This document shows positions 45,860 to 53,973 of a DNA stretch of 64,000 nt, piece after piece (position 1 is the stretch's first letter; each line of letters begins with the position of its first letter). Location of the stretch: contig CAWCCX010000012.1 in assembly GCA_963794155.1 (NCBI GenBank), positions 129,450-193,449 of the forward strand, in the 5' to 3' direction. The position numbers and the translations under genes are program-made. The notes under the pieces are model-generated. The model made no database searches and was not told the DNA's origin. It saw only the letters and a program-made list of their open reading frames with translations. This DNA is from Roseiarcus sp963794155. GTDB taxonomy: Bacteria; Pseudomonadota; Alphaproteobacteria; Rhizobiales; Beijerinckiaceae.

Positions 45860-45955
45860 AACGTCATTGCGAGGAGCGCAGCGACGAAGCAATCCACGGG
45901 AACGCAGGGCGCACCAGGTTCCCCTGGATTGCTGCGCTTCGCGCGCAATGACGTT
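45860..45955. repeat. Intergenic palindromic repeat element
   Basis: An imperfect inverted repeat of about 96 bases starts AACGTCATTGCGAGGAGCGC and ends with its near complement, CGCGCAATGACGTT; inner arms are GAAGCAATCCA and CTGGATTGCT. This CGTCATTGCGAG...GAAGCAATCCAG family of mobile intergenic palindromes is widespread in Rhizobiales. It sits between convergent epoxide-hydrolase and fliQ genes and could act as a two-way terminator. Confidence 0.85.
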
Positions 45956-45981
45956 CGGATGCGGACGCGCCTCATTCTCAC

Positions 45982-46251
45982 TTATTTGTAGCCCTGCTCG
46001 ATCCGCCCATAGACGCCCTGAGTGAAGATCGAGAACTTGGCGCCGACGAACGAGGCGGTGAGACTCGCGGCGACGAAGACCGCGATCATCTCTGGAACGA
46101 AGGTCAGCGTCATCTCCTGAATTTGGGTCAGGGCCTGCAGGAGCGCGATGACCACGCCGACCGCCATCGCCGCGCCGACGCAAGGGCCCGCGCCGACTAC
46201 GACCATCCAGATCGCGGACTGGACGAGATCGATCGCGTCGCCTTCGTTCAC
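45982..46251 (-). CDS. fliQ: Flagellar biosynthesis protein FliQ
   Basis: The 89-residue protein has two membrane hairpin helices with AIDLVQSAIWMVVVGAGPCV, LLQALTQIQEMTLTFVPEMI and a charged C-terminus, the standard FliQ. Four copies form part of the FliPQR export gate. Its ATG overlaps the flgD stop by four bases. It is the last gene of the flgE-flgK-flgL-flaF-flbT-flgD-fliQ run. Confidence 0.95.
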   Translation of the reverse strand: MNEGDAIDLVQSAIWMVVVGAGPCVGAAMAVGVVIALLQALTQIQEMTLTFVPEMIAVFVAASLTASFVGAKFSIFTQGVYGRIEQGYK

Positions 46252-46664
46252 TGCACGCTCGCGCCGTTGGCGAGTGAGACGGTCGCCCCGTTGGTCAGAG
46301 TGGCGACCGCGCCAGTGCTGGCGACGCTAACCGAGGCGACTTGACCCGACGTCGTGCCGTCGGACGAGGTGATCGTCTGGCCGATCAGCTGTTCGGCCTG
46401 CGAAAGCGAGGTCGCGGTCAGCAGCGAGCTGAGCGTCGTATTGGTCTGCACCGCCTGTCCGACCTCGGAGACGGTCGCGAGTTGCGACACCATCTGCGAC
46501 GGGTCCATCGGCTTGGTCGGGTCTTGGTTCTTCATCTCCGCCATCAGAAGGGTCAGGAAGTCGTTGTAGCTAAGGCTTTGCGTCGCTGCGGTGGCCGCCG
46601 CAGACGAGGCGGACGAAGTCGACGCGACGGACGTGGCGACGGGGGAGGGAGCGGTGACGGTCAT
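46248..46664 (-). CDS. flgD: Flagellar hook assembly protein FlgD
   Basis: FlgD caps the growing hook and is lost once the hook is complete. The 138-residue protein has the core LSYNDFLTLLMAEMKNQDPT then KPMDPSQMVSQLATVSEVGQ, exactly as in FlgD, preceded by a Ser/Ala/Thr-rich export segment. It is much shorter than the E. coli protein (231 residues), lacking most of the tudor/Ig-like part. I choose ATG 46664, preceded by GGAG, rather than ATG 46676 which has no ribosome-binding site. Confidence 0.92.
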   Translation of the reverse strand: MTVTAPSPVATSVASTSSASSAAATAATQSLSYNDFLTLLMAEMKNQDPTKPMDPSQMVSQLATVSEVGQAVQTNTTLSSLLTATSLSQAEQLIGQTITSSDGTTSGQVASVSVASTGAVATLTNGATVSLANGASVQ

Positions 46665-46680
46665 GGCGTTCTCCATTTTT

Positions 46681-47085
46681 TCAGGCGGCGCTCGATGTCT
46701 CCGCGAGCGGCTGAAGCTCCTTGTCTTCGAGGGCGAACAAGCTGCGGAGCGTCTTCAGCGCCTCGAAGTTGCGGCTGCGGACGAGCGATGCGGCCGCGCT
46801 TTTGAGGCCCGCCGTCAATTCGGGCGCGCGATAGGCTCCAAGCGCCGATTCGATGAGCGATCGGGCGAGCGGCCCGGCGCTGGCGGCGGCTGTCGGGTCC
46901 ATGAGCATGATCTGGACCGCGAAATAAATCTGGCGGACCAGCGTCGTCGCCTTCTCGGCCTGCATGACATGGTTCTCGAGCAGGAAGCTGACCTCGTTCA
47001 AAAGCTCGATCGACGCCTTGCGGTCGATGCGGATCACCGCGCCGTTGATGAAGAACCGTTCCCCCGCTCTGAGCGTGATGTTCAT
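46681..47085 (-). CDS. flbT: Flagellin mRNA regulator FlbT
   Basis: The 134-residue protein starts NITLRAGERFFINGAVIRID and continues SFLLENHVMQAEKATTLVRQ, IYFAVQIMLMDP: the standard FlbT. In Caulobacter, FlbT binds the flagellin mRNA 5' region and represses its translation until the hook is finished. It is specific to Alphaproteobacteria and pairs with FlaF, its antagonist, encoded directly upstream. GAGGGG lies upstream of the ATG. No flagellin gene is in the window. Confidence 0.95.
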   Translation of the reverse strand: MNITLRAGERFFINGAVIRIDRKASIELLNEVSFLLENHVMQAEKATTLVRQIYFAVQIMLMDPTAAASAGPLARSLIESALGAYRAPELTAGLKSAAASLVRSRNFEALKTLRSLFALEDKELQPLAETSSAA

Positions 47086-47095
47086 GGAGCGCCCC

Positions 47096-47443
47096 TCACT
47101 TCAATCCGTCGCGGATGAGTTCGTTGATTTCGATCATCGGCGTCAGGTCGCTTGTCACGCCGCCGCGCACACGATCAATTTCCTTGTTCATCCAGATGCC
47201 GATCGAGATGATGCCAGCTCTGAGCTGGTCGGGCAGCTCGTTGTTCGAATCGTTGAGATCGTTGAGGAAGATCATCCACAGGCGGTGGAGATAGTAGAGC
47301 GCGTCCACGCGTTCGCGAGATTGCGGGCCCTTCTCCTGGGCCGCGCGGAGCATCACGATTACACGATCCATCGCCTGCCGCTCGCGAGCCCGCATCGCCT
47401 GGCGCGAATCCTCGATCACTTCATTGTAAGCGAATTCGTACAT
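47096..47443 (-). CDS. flaF: Flagellar biosynthesis regulator FlaF
   Basis: The 115-residue helical protein carries AYNEVIEDSRQAMRARERQA and YYLHRLWMIFLNDLNDSNNE, matching FlaF. FlaF promotes flagellin synthesis or export and counteracts FlbT. The pair flaF-flbT is an alphaproteobacterial signature. It lies ten bases upstream of flbT and 17 bases downstream of flgL, in the hook-associated operon. Confidence 0.95.
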   Translation of the reverse strand: MYEFAYNEVIEDSRQAMRARERQAMDRVIVMLRAAQEKGPQSRERVDALYYLHRLWMIFLNDLNDSNNELPDQLRAGIISIGIWMNKEIDRVRGGVTSDLTPMIEINELIRDGLK

Positions 47444-47459
47444 CGCAATCTTTCACGCT

Positions 47460-48527
47460 TCAGGGGACCGGAAGGTACTGCGCCAGATTGAGCTCTTGCA
47501 GGCGCGAGGTGAGCTCATAGGCCATCTGGATCTGATTGGTCAGGCTGTTGATCTGAACCGCCGTCGTATTGGCGTTGACGTCGTCGAGATTGCCGACCTG
47601 CTGCTCGAGGATCGTGAGCTGTGAGCTCATCGTATTGTTGGCGTCGGTGACGGCGCTCTGGGTTGAGCCAAGGTCGGCCTGGATGTTGGTCATCGAATCC
47701 ATGCCCTGCGAGACGAGCGACGAGGCGGCAGTCGCGACGGCCTGTTGTGCGCCGCTGCTGAGCTCCGATCCGCCGAATTCGCTCAGCATCGCGTAAGCCT
47801 GCGCCAGCTCCTGAAAGCCAGGCTGATTGGCGTTGGTCGAGGTCGTGACGGTCTCGCCCGGCGCGATCTCGGCGCTGGTGTTGGCGCTAGAGGCCGACGA
47901 CCAGTCCGCGCTCCACGAAGCGCCCTGGAACAGCGCCGCATACGGCCCGGAAAGAAAGCTCTGCATGGCCGACGCCGAAATATTCGCCGCCGCCGGATCG
48001 CTCGGCAGGACCCCGAATGTGGTCTGAAACGCCTGGTCGATTGCGGTCTTGGCGGCCGACGTGGGCGTGGAATAATAGTCCGCAATCGGGGCGACGGCGG
48101 AATTGATCCCGCCGAACACATATTGGTCGCCCGACGTCGCATTCGCCGAGGCGATGAGCGATCGCAGCGCCGACTGACCCATGTTTTGGAGCGAGGCGCC
48201 GGAATTGGCGCCTGGCGTCCAGGTCGTCAGGTCGTTCAAGGTCGTCTGGGCGCTCGAGCTGATCGACGACAGCGCGCTCTGCGCGGTCGACAGGCCGGTC
48301 GAAACGAGGCTGTTATTGCTGGTGAGCGTCTGCAGGAGCCCGGCTTGCTCCTTGAGCGAGAGCTCGTAGCCGGATTGCTCGCCGAGCTCCAGGCCGAGAT
48401 CGGCGTATTGGCCGGTCGATTCCTCGGTCATCGCCGTCGTCAGCGACGACTGGGCCTGCATGACCGGAACCACAAGGCTGTTGGCCAGGGCCTGGCTGGA
48501 CACGAAGTTCGCGCTCACCGTCATCAT
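47460..48527 (-). CDS. flgL: Flagellar hook-associated protein FlgL (HAP3)
   Basis: FlgL joins the hook to the filament, outside the cell. The 355-residue protein has the flagellin-like ends: an N-terminal coil (NFVSSQALANSLVVPVMQAQ) and a C-terminal coil (TILEQQVGNLDDVNANTTAV, TNQIQMAYELTSRLQELNLA QYL), with a Ser/Thr/Ala-rich variable middle. The N-terminal coil resembles flagellins, but the QYL end and position after flgK mark it as FlgL. The start ATGATG overlaps the flgK stop. Confidence 0.92.
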   Translation of the reverse strand: MMTVSANFVSSQALANSLVVPVMQAQSSLTTAMTEESTGQYADLGLELGEQSGYELSLKEQAGLLQTLTSNNSLVSTGLSTAQSALSSISSSAQTTLNDLTTWTPGANSGASLQNMGQSALRSLIASANATSGDQYVFGGINSAVAPIADYYSTPTSAAKTAIDQAFQTTFGVLPSDPAAANISASAMQSFLSGPYAALFQGASWSADWSSASSANTSAEIAPGETVTTSTNANQPGFQELAQAYAMLSEFGGSELSSGAQQAVATAASSLVSQGMDSMTNIQADLGSTQSAVTDANNTMSSQLTILEQQVGNLDDVNANTTAVQINSLTNQIQMAYELTSRLQELNLAQYLPVP

Positions 48528-50026
48528 GCGGCGTCCAGGAGGGCGGAGAACATGCTGGTGACGGTGGTCAAGAGCTTCGCCGAGGAGGCGTAGGAATTTT
48601 CGAGGTTGAGCATGTTGGTCATCTCGGCGTCGAGGTTGACGCCGGTCGCGTTTGACAGCGCCGACGTCGCCTGGGCCGCGAGAGCATTCTGATAGGACGA
48701 GGAGTCGCTCGCCTGCTGGTTCTGGCCCTGGAGCCAGCTCACCGAGGCGTTGGCGTAGTCGGCGAGGCTCGAGGACGAGCCGAGGCCCGCGGACGGGTCG
48801 AAGCTCTGCGTCGCGCTGATCCCGCCGATGAGCTCCTGGATGCGTCCGGTATAGCTCGCCGAGCCGGTCGTGTTGTAGGTGTAGGCGGGGTCTCCGGGAT
48901 CGGAGATGCCGCCGTCGCGCAGAAGGTTCGGGTCGCCGCCCTGCGACGCGTCGACATTCGGATTGATTTCGATCGCGGCGGCAAGGCCCGTTGTCGCCGC
49001 CGCTGAGGGCAGGCTGGTCGCTCCGGGAGTGGTGAACAGGCCGGGCAGCGACGGCAGCGTGGGGGTCGCCGATTGATCGCTTTCGGCGAAGGCGTTGATG
49101 AGGCCGCCGGCGATCTGGTCGAGCTGCGCCTGATATTCGGGCGCGAGCGTGTCCCGTATCGCTGCGTAGCCGGCGAGCGCGCCCGATTGGATCGGCATCG
49201 GCGAATTGGCGCCGGTGATCGGCACGCCGTCGACGGTGACTGGGGCGCCGCTCGCGCCGTCGACCAGCGTCGGCGTCGCGGTGAAGGCGACGACGCGCGG
49301 CGTATCCTGGAACAGGGCGACCCCGCTGTCGGTGTAGATGGACTCTGATCCGTTGGCGGCGGTGACCGTCGAGACGCCAATCTGCTGCGCGAGCTGGGTC
49401 ACGATCGAGTTGCGCGTATCCTCGGCGGTTGCCACATTGGCGCCGGCCTGAAGTCCATTGACGACCGCGTTGTTGGCGGCGGTGAACTGGCTGAGAAGCG
49501 AGTTGATGGTACCGACCGACGAAGCCATGCTCTGGTCGACCAGCTCGCGCACCTGCGCGACCGTCGCGCTCCCGCTGTTGAGCGACGAAGCGAGATCGGA
49601 GGCGGCCGACACCGCGGCCTCGGCGGCCGACGACGAGGTTGGCGAATCTTCGTAGGTCGTAAGCGCGCTCTGCAGATTGGCGAGCATGGCCGACGGCGAG
49701 GCGCCGTTCTGGTTTGCGCCCGAGGTCGACGAGGCCGATGAACTATCGTCGACGGTCTGGGCAAGCGTCGACAGACCGTCCGATATCGCCTGCTGCGTCG
49801 CCGCCTGCGAGGTCGAGCTCGAGACCTGCTCGAGCAGCGCAGCGTTGGCCTCGCGGGTGACCGAAGCGACGTCTGCGCCGCCGTAGGAATTCGTCACGAC
49901 ATTCGCGATCTCGCGCGAATAGCCGGGCGTATTGGCGTTGGCGATGTTGTTTGAGACGACGGCGGTTTGCGCCGAATTGACGGCGAAGGAAGAGCTGATG
50001 ACGTTGAAGGCGGCCGACAGGCTCAT
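48524..50026 (-). CDS. flgK: Flagellar hook-associated protein FlgK (HAP1)
   Basis: FlgK is the first hook-filament junction protein. The 500-residue sequence starts with the axial-protein coil (VNSAQTAVVSNNIANANTPG then YSREIANVV) and ends with the matching C-terminal coil (AEMTNMLNLENSYASSAKLL, TTVTSMFSALLDAA). The NNIANANTPGYSRE block is diagnostic. It is followed by flgL with a four-base overlap and preceded by flgE 25 bases away. Confidence 0.94.
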   Translation of the reverse strand: MSLSAAFNVISSSFAVNSAQTAVVSNNIANANTPGYSREIANVVTNSYGGADVASVTREANAALLEQVSSSTSQAATQQAISDGLSTLAQTVDDSSSASSTSGANQNGASPSAMLANLQSALTTYEDSPTSSSAAEAAVSAASDLASSLNSGSATVAQVRELVDQSMASSVGTINSLLSQFTAANNAVVNGLQAGANVATAEDTRNSIVTQLAQQIGVSTVTAANGSESIYTDSGVALFQDTPRVVAFTATPTLVDGASGAPVTVDGVPITGANSPMPIQSGALAGYAAIRDTLAPEYQAQLDQIAGGLINAFAESDQSATPTLPSLPGLFTTPGATSLPSAAATTGLAAAIEINPNVDASQGGDPNLLRDGGISDPGDPAYTYNTTGSASYTGRIQELIGGISATQSFDPSAGLGSSSSLADYANASVSWLQGQNQQASDSSSYQNALAAQATSALSNATGVNLDAEMTNMLNLENSYASSAKLLTTVTSMFSALLDAA

Positions 50027-50051
50027 CGAGGATTCCCGGGCTGGTTCGGCC

Positions 50052-51296
50052 TCATGGCTTCAGCCCGTTCAAGACGTCGAGTATATCGGCCCCGGTTTGA
50101 AACACCTTGGAGTTTGCCTCATAGGCGCTTTGCGCCTGGATCATCTCGGTCAATTCCGTGGCCAAGTCGACCGTCGAGCTTTCGAGCGACGAGGATTCGA
50201 TCGAACCGAAGCCCGCGCCGCCGGCCGTTCCCAGATAAACGGGGCCGGAAGCGGATGTTGGCAGGAAGGCGTCGCCGTTGACGGAAATGAGATTGTCGGG
50301 GCTCACCACATTGGCCAGCGGAATTTCGTAAGCGGAGTTCGACGTCCCGTTCGCATAATTGAAGGTCAAGGATCCGTTGGCCCCGACGGAGACGCTGGTA
50401 ATGCCGCTGGGAGCGTTCCCGTTGGCGGTCGCGGCGGCCACGTTGAAACTCGCCGCGAGCTGCGTCGTGTTACCGAGATCGAGGGACATCGTCTGCCCGT
50501 TTGGAATCGCGATCGAGAGCGGCGAGCCCGAGGACAGGGCCCCGGTCGTCGGATCGAAGGTGAGGGTCTGGGTGGCGAGCGGACCGGAAGAATAGGGAAA
50601 GCCGCCGCTGGCGGACGCATCCGATGCGTCGAAGGCGTCGACCTCCCAGGTGTTTGGCCCGGTATTGGTGAAATAGAGATTGATCGTGTGCGCGCCGCCG
50701 AGATTGTCGTAGACCACGAGCGACGTCGCCTCGGAATAGGTCGAGCTTGCCGAATTGGCCGACGGCAGATTGGCGGGGGCGACCGGGGTCGCCGTCGACG
50801 GCAAATTGGCGGTGAGCGAGCCGGCGGTCGTCGCCGTCGCGGTCTGGCCGGCGTTGAGGACGTTGACCTTCACCAGTCCGGTCAGCGAGTTTGCCGCCAG
50901 CGGCGAAGCGCCGTCCTGAACGTTCGCGCCCATGAGGTAATAGCCGGCGCTGTTAACGAGGTTGCCGGAGGCGTCGGGGGTGAAGGAACCGTTGCGGGTC
51001 AGATAGAGCGCGCCGCTGGAGTCGGACACAACGAAAAAGCCCGAGCCCTGGATGGCGAGGTCGGTCGGCGTCGAAGTCGAGACGACATTGCCTTGAAGCG
51101 AATTGAGCGAAACTTGGCTCGTCGCCACGCCGCCGAAGTCCGGGTCGCCGCCGGATATCTGATCGACCAGCGACGAAAAGTCGGTTTCGACGTTCTTGTA
51201 GCCGGTCGTGTTGGCGTTGGCGACATTCTGCGAGATCGACGAAAGCCAGTTTGAATCGGCCAACATTCCCGACACGCTGGCGTTCAGAATGGTCAT
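50052..51296 (-). CDS. flgE: Flagellar hook protein FlgE
   Basis: FlgE polymerises to the flexible hook. The 414-residue protein starts TILNASVSGMLADSNWLSSI then SQNVANANTTGYKNVETDFS, and ends with ELTEMIQAQSAYEANSKVFQ TGADILDVLNGLKP, the axial-protein family ends. The start is ATG 51296 with AGGAG upstream; the frame to 51377 adds non-conserved residues. It opens the minus-strand hook operon flgE to fliQ. Confidence 0.95.
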   Translation of the reverse strand: MTILNASVSGMLADSNWLSSISQNVANANTTGYKNVETDFSSLVDQISGGDPDFGGVATSQVSLNSLQGNVVSTSTPTDLAIQGSGFFVVSDSSGALYLTRNGSFTPDASGNLVNSAGYYLMGANVQDGASPLAANSLTGLVKVNVLNAGQTATATTAGSLTANLPSTATPVAPANLPSANSASSTYSEATSLVVYDNLGGAHTINLYFTNTGPNTWEVDAFDASDASASGGFPYSSGPLATQTLTFDPTTGALSSGSPLSIAIPNGQTMSLDLGNTTQLAASFNVAAATANGNAPSGITSVSVGANGSLTFNYANGTSNSAYEIPLANVVSPDNLISVNGDAFLPTSASGPVYLGTAGGAGFGSIESSSLESSTVDLATELTEMIQAQSAYEANSKVFQTGADILDVLNGLKP

Positions 51297-51397
51297 GGGG
51301 CCTCTCCTGGGCGGGCTCGCCCATTTGAGGCGCGTGGCCTTGTGCGAGGCTGGCGCCCGGCGCCCGCAACGATCCATTTGGACTGCCGCCCGCGAGA

Positions 51398-52132
51398 TCA
51401 GCTCGCCGAGCGCACCAGGCTGCCGATCAGCAGGTTCCAGCCGTCGATCAGCACGAAAAAGAGGATCTTGACCGGCAGCGAGATGACCGAAGGGGGGAGC
51501 ATCATCATCCCCATCGACATGGTCAGCGTCGCGACGATCATGTCGATGACGAGAAATGGCAACACGATCAAAAACCCGATCTCGAAGCCTCGACGGAGCT
51601 CGGAAATCATGAAGGCGGGGATGAGGAGCCTCAAGTCCGCCTTGGAGCGGTCCGCGACCTCGAACCGCCCTTTCGACAGGCTCTCGAACAGCGCCATGTC
51701 CTTCTCCCGCACCTGGGCAAGCATGAATTCGCGAAACGGTTCAACCACGGCGGCAAGCGCGTCCTGCTGACTGATTTGATTGTCCATCATCGGCTTCAGT
51801 CCGTTTTGCCAGGCGCGGTCGAAGGTCGGCGCCATCACGAAGAATGTCATGAACAACGACAGACTGATCAGGACGAGATTGGCCGGCGCGCTCTGCAACC
51901 CGAGGCCGGAACGCAGAAACGAGAGCGCGACGATGAAGCGCGTGAAACTCGTGACCATGATGAGAAGGCCGGGCGCGACCGAAAGCACGGTCAGAATCGC
52001 GACCAGCTCGATGATGTGGCCGCTTGCCGTGGCCCCGCCGGCGGGGATGAGGGCGTTGAGGTCGACGGTCTGCGCCGACGCCGGAGCGGTTGCCGCCAGC
52101 AGCGCGGCGGCAGCGAAGACCGCCAGTTTCAT
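51398..52132 (-). CDS. fliP: Flagellar biosynthesis protein FliP
   Basis: FliP is the main subunit of the FliPQR export gate. The 244-residue protein has a cleavable signal peptide (VFAAAALLAATAPASA), then four membrane helices with the signatures VAPGLLIMVTSFTRFIVALS, LFMTFFVMAPTFDRAWQNGL, and SELRRGFEIGFLIVLPFLVI DMIVATLTMSMGMM. It overlaps fliL upstream by four bases. It is the last gene of the operon from motA. Confidence 0.97.
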   Translation of the reverse strand: MKLAVFAAAALLAATAPASAQTVDLNALIPAGGATASGHIIELVAILTVLSVAPGLLIMVTSFTRFIVALSFLRSGLGLQSAPANLVLISLSLFMTFFVMAPTFDRAWQNGLKPMMDNQISQQDALAAVVEPFREFMLAQVREKDMALFESLSKGRFEVADRSKADLRLLIPAFMISELRRGFEIGFLIVLPFLVIDMIVATLTMSMGMMMLPPSVISLPVKILFFVLIDGWNLLIGSLVRSAS

Positions 52133-52605
52133 TGCACCACCAGCGTTCGAATCACGAACGCGCGCACCTTGCCGTCGCTGCGGATTGCCGCCCGCTCGCT
52201 GAGGTCCTCACGGATATTCTCAAGCCCAATCGGCCCCTCGAGCTGACGCAGGGAAACGGTGCGCAAATAGGCAAGGATATCGTCGCCGATCTGACCCGCC
52301 ACCGCCTCGGGATGCGGCATCGTCCTGGGGTCGAAAATGATCGAGCCCTCAAGCCTGACCCAGGTATCCTGCGGCGCGCCGAGATTGGTCACGATCGGCG
52401 GCAGATCGACGATCGTCGAGGGCTGCGCCGGCGGCGCGCCGGCCGACGATTCCGCGGGCCCGTCCGCTCCGGGCGGCGCGCCGGCGCGCAACGCTTCGAA
52501 GGCCGCGCCGGCGCAGCCGCCGAGAGCGACAACGATCGCCAGTTCGATCAGCGATCCCTTCAGCGAGCCCTTCGCCGCGGCCTTTGGCAGGGCGGAATCA
52601 GACAT
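52129..52605 (-). CDS. fliL: Flagellar basal-body-associated protein FliL
   Basis: FliL is a single-pass inner-membrane protein that supports stator function near the motor. The 158-residue protein has one N-terminal helix (SLIELAIVVALGGCAGAAFE), a Pro/Ala-rich linker and a periplasmic domain: IVDLPPIVTNLGAPQDTWVR, LEGSIIFDP, then ILAYLRTVSLRQLEGPIGLE and LREDLSERA-like text. It overlaps fliP by four bases and follows flgH by 11. Confidence 0.9.
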   Translation of the reverse strand: MSDSALPKAAAKGSLKGSLIELAIVVALGGCAGAAFEALRAGAPPGADGPAESSAGAPPAQPSTIVDLPPIVTNLGAPQDTWVRLEGSIIFDPRTMPHPEAVAGQIGDDILAYLRTVSLRQLEGPIGLENIREDLSERAAIRSDGKVRAFVIRTLVVQ

Positions 52606-52616
52606 CAGCGCTCCGG

Positions 52617-53327
52617 CTAGAATGGTCTGACCGTGTCGTAAATCTGTTGTCCCCAGGATGGCTGCTGAAAATCGCTCGACCGTCCGCGGCCGCCATAGGA
52701 GATCCGAGCCTCGGCGATCCTGTCATAGGCCACCGAATTATTGAGCGAGATATCGAGCGGGTTCACGATGCCTGCGACGGTCAGCTGGCGCAGTTCGTAA
52801 TTCACCCGCACTTCCTGCGATCCCGAGATGACAAGATTTCCGTTGGGAAGGACGCGGGTGACCACCGCTGCGACCGAGACTTGAATCTGCTCGGAACGGT
52901 CGATGCTGCCCTGTCCCTGAGTGGACGCCTCCGAGGAGAGATCGCCGAGCAGCTTGGATGGCTGGCTGGACGATGACGAGGACGATCCGCTGTTATAGCC
53001 AAAGTCGATCGCAACGCCGTCCTTCGTCGTCTGCGAGCGGCCGGTGGTGTTGCCGAGCGTCGCCTTGTCGTTGATGGAAATCAGCACCCGCACGATGTCG
53101 CCGACATGGGCGATGCGCGGTTGGCTGTACAACGAGGGCGGGGGTCCGGTGGGCGCGGGCGGACCGGCGGGGGCTCTGGCGTTCTGGATGCCCGCCGTCT
53201 CGTCGGGGACGAGGCCCGCCCCGACCGGGGAGAAAAAGGGTTCGCGCATGAATTCGCTCGCGCTGTTCCAACAGCCGGTGACCGATATCGCGATCGCGAG
53301 CCACATTGGCGGCAGTGCGAGCCGCAT
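52617..53327 (-). CDS. flgH: Flagellar L-ring protein FlgH
   Basis: FlgH forms the outer-membrane L ring around the rod. The 236-residue protein has a lipoprotein signal with a lipobox-like cysteine (WLAIAISVTGCWNS), PPSLYSQPRIAHVGDIVRVL, ISINDKATLGNTTGRSQTTK and VTRVLPNGNLVISGSQEVRV then NYELRQLTVAGIVNPLDIS, all typical of FlgH. The start is the ATG at 53327, which overlaps the stop of the MotE gene by one base; the same frame continues to 53573 but as antisense-like text over MotE. Confidence 0.95.
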   Translation of the reverse strand: MRLALPPMWLAIAISVTGCWNSASEFMREPFFSPVGAGLVPDETAGIQNARAPAGPPAPTGPPPSLYSQPRIAHVGDIVRVLISINDKATLGNTTGRSQTTKDGVAIDFGYNSGSSSSSSSQPSKLLGDLSSEASTQGQGSIDRSEQIQVSVAAVVTRVLPNGNLVISGSQEVRVNYELRQLTVAGIVNPLDISLNNSVAYDRIAEARISYGGRGRSSDFQQPSWGQQIYDTVRPF

Positions 53328-53887
53328 TACGATCTTTTCTCTGCGCCGTTCGCGCCCGAGAGGAAGGACGCGAGTTTGCTCGCTCGCTCCGCCTCCATCT
53401 CGTCGAGAATCGCCCCTGCGGCGCCGGGTTTGAGTTTCGCCAAAATGGCCGCCGCCGTTTGATCGTCCATGGCGCTGAGCTGAACGGCCGCGTTCTCCGG
53501 CTGCATCCTGGCGTATATGGCGACGAGGTCGTCGCTCGCCGCCTTGAGCAGGGCGTCGCGTTTGGCGACCCATTCCTGCACCGAGGCCTCCGCCTTTTCG
53601 AGATCAGCGAGACGCAGCTTGACCTCGGTGTCGAGCTCGCCGAGGCGCTTCGTTTGCCAAGCGATCCGAGCCTCGGCGATCGAAGGGGCGACGTTGGCGC
53701 AGAAGCGGCTGGCTTCGATTTCCACCGCTTTGTCGGCGTTCGCTTTTGCCTTTTGGTTCTCTGCTGTCCGCCCATCCTGGGCGCTCGCCGGACCGAACAG
53801 CAAAGCGGCGGCAATAGAGGCGCCAAGCCATGCCGAGGCCACGCGCGATCGAGTTTTCCCGCCGTGGGAGAGAGAAGAAGCTGGCAT
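53327..53887 (-). CDS. motE: MotE-type flagellar motor chaperone (MgtE N-terminal domain)
   Basis: The 186-residue protein has a signal peptide (ASAWLGASIAAALLFGPASA), a coiled coil (RLGELDTEVKLRLADLEKAE, ASVQEWVAKRDALLKAASDD) and an MgtE_N-like end (YARMQPENAAVQLSAMDDQT, AAAILAKLKPGAAGAILDEM). In Sinorhizobium, MotE is a periplasmic chaperone that stabilises MotC and is required for motility. The layout and location between flgI and flgH match. No motC or motB is in the window. Confidence 0.85.
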   Translation of the reverse strand: MPASSLSHGGKTRSRVASAWLGASIAAALLFGPASAQDGRTAENQKAKANADKAVEIEASRFCANVAPSIAEARIAWQTKRLGELDTEVKLRLADLEKAEASVQEWVAKRDALLKAASDDLVAIYARMQPENAAVQLSAMDDQTAAAILAKLKPGAAGAILDEMEAERASKLASFLSGANGAEKRS

Positions 53888-53973
53888 TCATCGGCCCCGC
53901 GAATGGGCGCCATCCTCAATCAGTCGGCTTGTGCTGGGCTGACTTGCGTTGATTGAATCCCGCACCGGCAGGG

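Noticed and set aside
52617..53573. Long form of FlgH beginning at 53573
   Set aside because: The added 82 residues are Arg-rich and lie over motE; the lipoprotein signal begins at ATG 53327.
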